Source of the DNA: Chloroflexi bacterium TSY | GTDB taxonomy: Bacteria > Chloroflexota > Anaerolineae > Caldilineales > Caldilineaceae | DNA: 64,000 nucleotides | Assembly (NCBI GenBank): GCA_019217005.1 | Contig: JAHBNG010000013.1 | Coordinates: 1-64,000, forward strand | Reading direction: 5' to 3' | In this document: positions 47,429-54,944 of the stretch, in pieces | Layout: each line of letters opens with the position of its first letter | Position numbering within the stretch: position 1 is the first letter of the stretch | The notes under the pieces: model-generated | What the model was told of the DNA's origin: nothing | Database searches by the model: none | What the model saw: the letters and a program-made list of their open reading frames with translations, nothing else | Program-made: the position numbers and the translations under genes

Positions 47429-50400
47429 TATTGCATGGCCCCAGCAAGTTTCTGCGCAACGACATAGATCGTCACACGCTCATTTTCATAGACCGGCAGC
47501 AACAGACCATCTGTCGCCATCCCCTCTATCTTCTGCACCCCATCTGGATGTTGATAGCGTTCTAGTTGTCCAACATAGATCAGCGAAATGTTGAGTTCGT
47601 CGATGATCTCACGTGTTCGATCCCAGCTTGGTGTGTCCCAAAACTCCCGGTGCAGACCATCGCGTCTGCCAACTTGATCTCCATAACGCTGTTCCGATTC
47701 ATGCATGCCACGCAAGCCACTCAATCCAGTCATGCTGGCTGCACGCGTTCCACCAGCCCGATAATAGCCCACATGAGCGCTTTCAACAATCACAGCATTG
47801 CCATGTACATTTTCCAGAAGCCACCGGATCGCCGCCCAATCATGAGCCAGTTCAATCGGATGACTTGCATCCGGCCAAGTATAGACGCCTTGTCGCATAT
47901 ACTCTAACCCGTTGAGTGTGCCAAATTCGGGTCGCCACCCCTGAAAACGCATATCAATGCGATCGGCTGTGCCAAAAATCAAGAAGGCAAAACTTGGCAC
48001 GAGTACCAAAATCAGAGCAGTTGCCCAGACAGTGCGCAGCACACGTGAACTTCTACTCGTAGGAACAGCATATGGTTGTACCCGACGTCTCTGTCCCATC
48101 AAGTCACTCCAGATCCGCGGCAGGGCAATGCCAGCTGCGATTCCCCAGAGTACCCACACTTGGCTAAAGAATTTGAAAAGCGTATTCATCCTATACGCGT
48201 CACCACCCTGTAGATGATCCTTCAAATAAAAAATCTGAATTCCTGCAAGAATTGCAAAGCCGGTGGCAGTGAACAGCGCAACCAGTAGATTCCCAGGATC
48301 AGCAGCACGACCACGCCGCCACAAGAGCAAAAATGCCATGCCCAACGGCAGGATACAGAGCGCAAGCACCTGATACTCCAGCCACCAGAGCAGTACTGAG
48401 AATCCAATGGTAATTGGAATTAGAGCTTGTCCCAGCAAGTAACCAAATGATGGCTGGTCAACCAAAAGCCTGTGCAGATAGAAAACACGTGGCAAGCGAC
48501 CAAATTTACGGATCGCCAGACTAAGCCAACGTTCAAGACCGGTCGCATCTCTAGGGCTGCCACCCGACCATCGAACGGGATGAGTCGGCTGCCCTGCCGA
48601 CCAGGCAATCCAACTGAACATGACAAAGTAGAAAAAGCCCCAGACCAACATCCAACTTGAAACCGAATCTGGTTTTCTGACAAGACCAATCCCACCGACA
48701 ACGGGACTAACATAGCTTGCGAAGAAGGGCAGGTAGGTGAAATAAGCTACGGCCAAAAAGAGAATGCTGAGCAGAATCGTCAGCAGCCAGTGTACGCGTC
48801 CATATGCTCGATATTGGCTGATAAGCAGAGCCAAGACTCCTAATCCGAAATAGGTGGGCAGTTCCCAAAGGTTGACGCTGGCCAACGTCCCCAATAAGAG
48901 GCCAAAGATTAACAAAAGCACGAACCCACGTCTGAGAGAGCGCCCCCAGTTACGCGAATAATCGCTAAGAAGGGTCAAGACAAGCGCTAAAAAGAGTGCC
49001 GCAAATGGAATGCCAATCAAATGGGGATGAAGGTCTGCAAAGAGAAAACTCCAGTAGGGAAATTCATTGATTGTGTCGGGGATCACCCGACTGGGTGCCC
49101 AGAAATCATAACGAGGCAGATTTAGGTCTTGCGTCACTATCTGTTGCAGTCCGCTTGCCGCATGAACCGTAGATTGGACCAAAGGTAAGCTACTTTCAAA
49201 TTGAAGCACACTCATAGTGGCCAACTTGCGCATGAGTTCAGCAAAGCCGTCCAGGTTTCCGATGAGTACAACAAAGATGGGGGCCAATAGTGCCGGGACA
49301 AAGCCGCGCCGCCAATGGAGAACTGGAAGACGAATAGTCGGAGAGGAGTCACTGTCTTCAGTGAAATCATCGAGAATTGTAATCGATGTTGCTAATTCGG
49401 CGGTTGGTTGTTCAATCTGCTCACTCTTCTCTAAATCAATAGCTTCATTCTCAACACTCTCATGAACAGTTCCCTTCACCTCCAAGTGGGCCTCTGATTG
49501 AGTTGAGAATGCAGATCTTTCGATCGTGGCTCGCTCTCTTATTTGAGGTCGTTGGCTCAGCCGTTCAATGGCAGAGTAGGCTACCGCAAATGCGTTGACA
49601 ACCGTCATGGCAAAGAGCGTTGGAATCGCCAGGTTGAAGGCAACCTCTGCGTAGATGCCTGAGAGCTTGATCAGATAGGTGACGAGATAGATGCCAAAAT
49701 AGTAGTAGTTGATATATCCGCCGGCAAAATGAGGATTCACCGGGGGGAAAGTAGGGCTACGTAAAATGCCGTTCAGAAAGGCGAATTCCATAAATTTCTC
49801 GCCGCCAAACCAAGGCTGCCACAGATCAGGATTGCCCAAGCGGATGTAGACAAAGAAGAGGAAGGCAACGGCAAAGAGCACTTCGCTGGCAAGTAATAAT
49901 CCCCAATTGCGCCGCATAAAACGTCGGATCTCGCTCCACTGCCAAATTGTACATCCTCCACCAATCACGGCCAGAAGTGCAAGAACCAACCAGGCGTTTG
50001 CAGAGGAATTGAGCGCCCAGCCTTGGCTCACAATCATCCAAAGAAACCACCCTGCAAATAGCCACCCCATAGAGCGACTCAATAGGTAGCCCCGATCACG
50101 TAGAGGGCGGAAAATCGCAAAACAAATGGGCCAAGCCGCCCACCCCAAAAGCGCAACCACCAACCACCACCAGCCAACGCTGAGCGGCACACTCTCGCTT
50201 GCTCGCCGATTCCAGCGATAAGATGCGACAACGGGGAGATCAGATAACTCGTCTTCTAATAACAGATCGGGCCGGTCTTCATCGATTTCGGTTGGAGCGG
50301 GCGCAGTTTCTTCTGTGAGCAATCCGATCACGCGATTGATCAATCCACTCTTCTCGCTCTCTGGTTTGCTGCTCAAACCAATAATTTGTAACAGCGGATC

Positions 50401-52467
50401 AAGACGAGACCCCTCGCCCCGATCCCAAGGAACAATGGTTTCCCAATCAATCTGAAAGATGGCATCATACTCTTCGTTACTCAGGTCACGCACTTTGCGA
50501 AAGATTGTTACCTGTGGATGATCGTAAAGACTCCAACTCTCATCCGCTGTACGATCCTCGAAGACCCAATCAAAGAGAGCTGGAGGTGTCGATACATCGA
50601 GCGCCAATTCAAAGCCCAATTCTTCATTAAACATGGCGTCGTAGTAGCGAATCGTCATGGGGTATCGGCGGGGCAATTCATCTACACTCTCGTAAATACG
50701 CTTGGAACTGTAGATCACATAATCTGCCTCGCGCAGCTTCTCTTTCATCAACGCATATTTCTCAGGCGTATCTTCTTCGTAAGGGCTCCAATCAATATTG
50801 CGCAGGCCAGCGGACCCCATATCCATCCCAGGTTCATTGGGTACTGTTTTGGGCAATGGATCATCCCATAATTCCCACAGGATGAGAGAGTCTCGCGGTA
50901 CATTTTCATAAACCCAGCGGCTTGCAATCAACCAAGGATGATCGGTATTGTAGACACCGTTCACATATGCTGCCGACCAGAAGATTCCGCTACCAATTGC
51001 AACAAGGGCCAGAACCGTCGCGACACCCCGGCCGATCAAGACGCGAGCAAAACTGGCGTTTGAGGTTTGTCGACCCCACATCCAAATGCGCCCAATCATA
51101 ACCGCAGCAAAAAGGAGGACAAAGGGCAAAACCGGCGACATGTAGCGATTAAACTTTGCCAAAAAAGCACCCGTTAGCCCAAAATAGGGCACAACCCAGC
51201 TCCAGACAACGATATTGGCCATTTGGGCGTCACCTAGCCAGTGTGATGGGCTGGGAGATCCCTCATCCGATCGATCCGTTTGTTCGCCGAAGAGGGTTCT
51301 GCCGACAAGCACGAAGAGACTCCCCAGCATTTCCAGCAACATCCAGAGCGTACCGATTATTGCAATCGTTCCCAATGGCGTTCCCAATCCCCAACGCACT
51401 TGTTGTTCAATAAAGTAGAGATAGGGCATCGTGTTACGGTATTGACGGGTAAAGGGCATATCGGCAATACCTCGCACCATGCGCCCTTGTTCAACAAGAG
51501 TCGCCTGCAAAAAGCTTTCCAAATCCAGCACAGCATATGGGCTTGTAATGAGAAAGGAGATCGCAGCAACGGTCAATGCCACAAGGGAGAGCCAAATTGC
51601 GGAAAACTGGGTATATCCCTGGCTTTGAGATCGTTGACTCTGCGTGTCTGAATTGTTTTGCACAGCAGCACGCCACAAAAGAAGAATAGCAGCTGTAATG
51701 GGCGCAAGAACAATCGGAATAGCGCTAAACTTCGATGCTACAGCCATGCCCACGCCCAAACCACAGAGAATCGCAGAAGATCGGCTACGATCCTGAACCA
51801 TCATGACAGCGCCTAGAACCGCTAGAACTGTAAAGGTTGTACTTGCCGGATCCATGGCGAAGAAGTGACTCAGCTGCACCGCTTGAGCAGTAAAGGCATA
51901 CATTGCAGCAGCTAAAAGGCCAACGAGTACACCGCTAAATGGTGAACGATAAGGAGCGTTTGCTCCATTTGACCCTCGTTGCGACACCATCCGACTTCCC
52001 AATAAGAAAAGCAATAGGATGGTTAGCGTGTCCAACAGAGCAATGGTCAGACGACCGGCAATAGCAATGCCGTTACAGGCGTCTGTTGCTCGCTGCATCA
52101 TCCCAACATATTGTTCTGGCACACTGACAGTCTCAGCCAATGGCGCAAGGTAAACCAATATGTTTCCGGTTAGAATGCCAAGATAGAGGGGAAAATGTCC
52201 GTAAGTAAAACGTTCTGGCCGCTGTTCACTTAGATTCCACAGTGGGTTCATTGGGCTCTTCTGTGGATCCTTAAATTCATCCCAACTTTCAGGCAAGCGA
52301 ATGCGCGGAGCATAAGAACAAACTGTACTTCGTTCATCAGGATGGCTGCCAAATCCGCTATCGAAATTGATATTCCATGTGCGAAGTATAAAGCCAGCAA
52401 ATAATATGTAAATGAGGAGTGCTATCGATAAGAGATTTGTCGTTCGCTGATGTTTTTGAATACTCAT
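47428..52467 (-). CDS. Fusion of GT39-like glycosyltransferase and DUF2298/YYY protein
   Basis: 1679 residues, one of the longest genes here. Residues 1-about 720 are a PMT/GT39-like unit: a signal-anchor helix, DSGFGSHPDERSTVCSYAPRIRLP (catalytic-loop Asp-Glu), about 11 helices, then a soluble region (ASRWVYENVPRDSLILWELWDDPLP). Residues about 760-1679 are a YYY unit: NGILRSPTFPPVNPHFAGGYINYYYFGIYLVTYL, EFPYWSFLFADLHPHLIGIPFAALFLALV and GVYTWPDASHPIELAHDWAAIRWLLENVHGNAVIVESAHVGYYRAGG near the end. The second half is paralogous to the 902-residue protein that follows. First gene of the operon; no promoter could be fixed. Confidence 0.9.
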   Translation of the reverse strand: MSIQKHQRTTNLLSIALLIYILFAGFILRTWNINFDSGFGSHPDERSTVCSYAPRIRLPESWDEFKDPQKSPMNPLWNLSEQRPERFTYGHFPLYLGILTGNILVYLAPLAETVSVPEQYVGMMQRATDACNGIAIAGRLTIALLDTLTILLLFLLGSRMVSQRGSNGANAPYRSPFSGVLVGLLAAAMYAFTAQAVQLSHFFAMDPASTTFTVLAVLGAVMMVQDRSRSSAILCGLGVGMAVASKFSAIPIVLAPITAAILLLWRAAVQNNSDTQSQRSQSQGYTQFSAIWLSLVALTVAAISFLITSPYAVLDLESFLQATLVEQGRMVRGIADMPFTRQYRNTMPYLYFIEQQVRWGLGTPLGTIAIIGTLWMLLEMLGSLFVLVGRTLFGEQTDRSDEGSPSPSHWLGDAQMANIVVWSWVVPYFGLTGAFLAKFNRYMSPVLPFVLLFAAVMIGRIWMWGRQTSNASFARVLIGRGVATVLALVAIGSGIFWSAAYVNGVYNTDHPWLIASRWVYENVPRDSLILWELWDDPLPKTVPNEPGMDMGSAGLRNIDWSPYEEDTPEKYALMKEKLREADYVIYSSKRIYESVDELPRRYPMTIRYYDAMFNEELGFELALDVSTPPALFDWVFEDRTADESWSLYDHPQVTIFRKVRDLSNEEYDAIFQIDWETIVPWDRGEGSRLDPLLQIIGLSSKPESEKSGLINRVIGLLTEETAPAPTEIDEDRPDLLLEDELSDLPVVASYRWNRRASESVPLSVGWWWLVVALLGWAAWPICFAIFRPLRDRGYLLSRSMGWLFAGWFLWMIVSQGWALNSSANAWLVLALLAVIGGGCTIWQWSEIRRFMRRNWGLLLASEVLFAVAFLFFVYIRLGNPDLWQPWFGGEKFMEFAFLNGILRSPTFPPVNPHFAGGYINYYYFGIYLVTYLIKLSGIYAEVAFNLAIPTLFAMTVVNAFAVAYSAIERLSQRPQIRERATIERSAFSTQSEAHLEVKGTVHESVENEAIDLEKSEQIEQPTAELATSITILDDFTEDSDSSPTIRLPVLHWRRGFVPALLAPIFVVLIGNLDGFAELMRKLATMSVLQFESSLPLVQSTVHAASGLQQIVTQDLNLPRYDFWAPSRVIPDTINEFPYWSFLFADLHPHLIGIPFAALFLALVLTLLSDYSRNWGRSLRRGFVLLLIFGLLLGTLASVNLWELPTYFGLGVLALLISQYRAYGRVHWLLTILLSILFLAVAYFTYLPFFASYVSPVVGGIGLVRKPDSVSSWMLVWGFFYFVMFSWIAWSAGQPTHPVRWSGGSPRDATGLERWLSLAIRKFGRLPRVFYLHRLLVDQPSFGYLLGQALIPITIGFSVLLWWLEYQVLALCILPLGMAFLLLWRRGRAADPGNLLVALFTATGFAILAGIQIFYLKDHLQGGDAYRMNTLFKFFSQVWVLWGIAAGIALPRIWSDLMGQRRRVQPYAVPTSRSSRVLRTVWATALILVLVPSFAFLIFGTADRIDMRFQGWRPEFGTLNGLEYMRQGVYTWPDASHPIELAHDWAAIRWLLENVHGNAVIVESAHVGYYRAGGTRAASMTGLSGLRGMHESEQRYGDQVGRRDGLHREFWDTPSWDRTREIIDELNISLIYVGQLERYQHPDGVQKIEGMATDGLLLPVYENERVTIYVVAQKLAGAMQ

Positions 52468-52641
52468 TCCAGAGAATTAATCATTAATAATTATTTGAAA
52501 TTATGCGACAGTGTGTCCCAAAGTGTGTAAATGGAGACGGTAAAGTCAGATAACCTACTCCATTTATACACTTTGTGGTACGCACTCTTATGCAGTGACC
52601 AACAGAGTATAGTTATGCAATGATTATATTAACGGTAGATG
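52468..52641. repeat. Hairpin repeat upstream of the operon
   Basis: Inverted repeat GTGTGTAAATGGAG (52523-52536) with CTCCATTTATACAC (52558-52571), one mismatch. It is the same unit as that nested after dnaK (21342-21390), including the flanking TTTGTGGTA. Its orientation and role are unknown; it lies in the leader region of the glycosyltransferase operon. No gene is seen here. Confidence 0.6.
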
Positions 52642-52796
52642 GGGGTGGTTCAAAATTAGGTTTACACTTTTGATATATAGACAAAAATCTATATGAGACC
52701 GTTTTCTCTCTGAGAACCGGCGAAATCAGAGAATATAAACGTTCTTTCTGTTTCTAAAAGTGTAAACCTATCTATCCAGCTAAAATGAACCACCCC
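52642..52796. mobile_element. 155-bp MITE-like element with 8-bp target duplication
   Basis: Outer inverted repeats GGGGTGGTTCA (52642-52652) and TGAACCACCCC (52786-52796). Inner perfect inverted repeats AGGTTTACACTTTT (52658-52671) and AAAAGTGTAAACCT (52756-52769). Flanked by the exact 8-bp direct repeat GGTAGATG (52634-52641 and 52797-52804). No coding capacity. Unrelated in sequence to the 215-bp element, so it is a second non-autonomous family. Confidence 0.8.
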
Positions 52797-52880
52797 GGTA
52801 GATGAACAATCTATCAATAATTGGAAAACATGGCTTCGAAAATTGTTTCAATATAATATCTATTATGAAAGACACTCTAC

Positions 52881-53794
52881 CTACCGCGGCACAGGTGGCC
52901 AGTTTGGCAAGACCCAGGTAATCTGATATTCTGGGGGTGGCGGCCATAGTACATAAACATCAACCCAACTATTCCATAGAACGAGATTGTCGTCATCATA
53001 TCCCAAATCGATCCGTCTCGCCCGAATGGCCGAACCAGTATCCAAGGCATCGCCATACCCATAGCTTGGAATATAGACCTTACTGCGCAAGGGGATCACT
53101 TGCGGATCGACAGCCACAATTCCCTTGCGCATGACATCCCCGGTATAGGTTCGTCCATAATAGGGTTGATCGGGCGAGACCCCAGCCGTTCCAGCACTGT
53201 AACTAGTTGCCTTCATGCGAATCCGGCGCCAATAAGTAATCGTTTGCCCATCCGGCATTGTTACATTGTTCGGTTCAATCCGTTGACCGTACGCAATCAC
53301 GCGCTGAGCTGGTTCTTGAGCAATCCAAGTATCCTCTAGAACCCGAGAAACTTCCCCATCGTCCTCATAACGTACACGCTCTCGGCGACGCGTGATGCCT
53401 TCAGCTCCAGGATTGATCATCTGTTGAGTATCGATCAAGAGATTCCGATCGGGTTGAAAAACTGTTTCAAAAGGAACAATATCCTCTTCAATTTCAATAT
53501 CTTGACGAACACGCTTTACATGAATCTCAATATTGTCATAGAGTTCAGTATCTAAGGGTGGGGTGACTTCGTCCAACCCCGAGAGACCGATCTCCAAATC
53601 TATGAGAGTGTCTCCCACTGTCCGCGCTTGGGTACGTGTCTTCGTATACTGATAATCGACATGTAAACTGACTGGCGTACTTCGGTCAATAAAGACGCGC
53701 AGTCCGGTTGTAACAGGGCTCCCCATACTGGGTTGGACTTCATCTCCTAAATAGATGGTAATCTGCGCCTGACGTAGAGCTGCACCAACAGTCT
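52881..53794 (-). pseudogene. DUF348/G5/3D cell-wall protein, C-terminal part cut by MITE
   Basis: Continues from TVGAALRQAQITIYLGDEV (DUF348 unit). It goes through another DUF348-like repeat (TRTQARTVGDTLIDLEIGL), a G5 domain (FETVFQPDRNLLIDTQQMINPGAEGITRRRERVRYEDDGEVS) and a C-terminal 3D domain. The 3D domain reads KGIVAVDPQVIPLRSKVYIPSYGYGDALDTGSAIRARRIDLGYDD, with the three Asp that name it. Such YabE/Rpf-like proteins act outside the cell on peptidoglycan. An open frame runs on into the MITE and finds an ATG at 53858 there. That would make a protein with 22 MITE-encoded residues and no signal peptide. Confidence 0.9.
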
Positions 53795-54009
53795 CAGTAG
53801 ATCCAAATTTGGCGTTTTTGGCGATTTTCAGTCGAGATTGCAGGGATTTTGGAGTCATTTATTCAGATTTCGGTTACAGAAAACAACCTATTTCATATCT
53901 GAAAATCGCCCAAATCTAACGCAAAAACTAGATATCGACCGGCAAATTTGTATTTATGTCAACTGTTTAGCCAGAATTCTCTCTCAAAACCTGAAATTTG
54001 GATCTACTG
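53795..54009 (-). mobile_element. 215-bp MITE, copy 4 (inverted)
   Basis: Inverted copy with AGTCT at 53790-53794 and 54010-54014 (AGACT in element orientation). It interrupts a gene: the minus-strand frame upstream reads TTAET and then CAG TAG, Gln-stop, from the terminal repeat. Removing the element and one duplication joins TTAE to TVGAALRQ in frame. Confidence 0.96.
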
Positions 54010-54636
54010 AGTCTCAGCTGTAGTACGGATTGTATAGGGTAAACTGCCATCATCAATCGTAATTGGAATCGAACGATAAACGCGTATTTGCAATGGTTCT
54101 TCCACAATGCTTTCCCAGGCGTATCCGCGCTCAAATGTGGCTGGTAAATAACTTCGTACCCTTGCTGGCAATGGTTCGCGCAGATTGAGACGCTTGCCAT
54201 CGATCACAACTTGATCGCTTGGGTTAACAGCGACACCCGCATCGCGCAACACATCCCAAGCTGTTCCTCCCCAACTAGAAAGCGAAATATCACGCCCATC
54301 AGATAGGATCCGGATCGGTCGCGCCCGATCAATCCGAAGCGACGAATTTCTCAACAAACGTTCATCGTTCAAGCCAGTCAGCCGGTCATGTTGCTGTAAG
54401 GACAAATCCAGATCGACCAGAAGGTGCTCAATCGTTCTACGGTGTGTTTGAATCGTCTCTGTCATGTCATCGACGGTGATCGTGACTGTACGAGTTGTGA
54501 ATCTCCAACAAACCCACAAGAGTATGACAAAATTCAGTAGAAGTAACCATTCTCCTATAAAAGAATGCTTATTTTTAGGGAAATTGGTGGTTTGATGATG
54601 CCGAAAGGGATTCCAACGTCGTCCGACCAAAGACAT
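54010..54636 (-). pseudogene. DUF348/G5/3D cell-wall protein, N-terminal part
   Basis: From ATG 54636: a basic N-terminus, one transmembrane helix (LLLLNFVILLWVCWRF, about residues 30-46), then DUF348 repeats (VTITVDDMTETIQTHRRTIEHLLVDLDLSL and GGTAWDVLRDAGVAVNPSDQVVIDGKRL). The frame stops at 54004 inside the MITE. Together with 52881-53794 it makes a protein of about 514 residues with the order TM, DUF348 repeats, G5, 3D. The truncated N-terminal half would be a membrane-anchored stub without the 3D domain. Confidence 0.88.
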
Positions 54637-54769
54637 AAATTAGAGCCTATTTCGAAAAACCAGTTACACGTTCCAGTATGATTGATTCGGAAAAGTCGCA
54701 CATTATTTTATTCATAACGGCTCAGTTCGCCAAAGGAACCATCTTCTGTTAGGCTATTAAACTACGTAT

Positions 54770-54941
54770 GGTGACATTTGTCACCTTGGTCCCTGATTTT
54801 GGGTGTTCAAACCCTATACAAGCGAGTCCTTAGAACACCTCTGAGGGTCTGTTAGCGTCAAAAAGGTTACAACATGACAAATTTGAGGTGCGAACCCTCT
54901 ACAAACCCTTGAAATTGTCAATTAGGGTGACAAATGTCACT
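54770..54941. promoter_or_regulatory. Pair of inverted GTGACATTTGTCACC motifs before a GT39 gene
   Basis: GTGACATTTGTCACC (54771-54785) and its reverse complement GGTGACAAATGTCAC (54926-54940) are exact 15-bp copies. Each is itself a near-palindrome of GTGACA half-sites. Their centres are about 155 bases apart, and the second ends 4 bases before ATG 54945. They may be paired operators for a dimeric regulator, or terminal repeats of a 170-bp element. The rest of 54637-54944 has no gene. Confidence 0.5.
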
Positions 54942-54944
54942 ATT

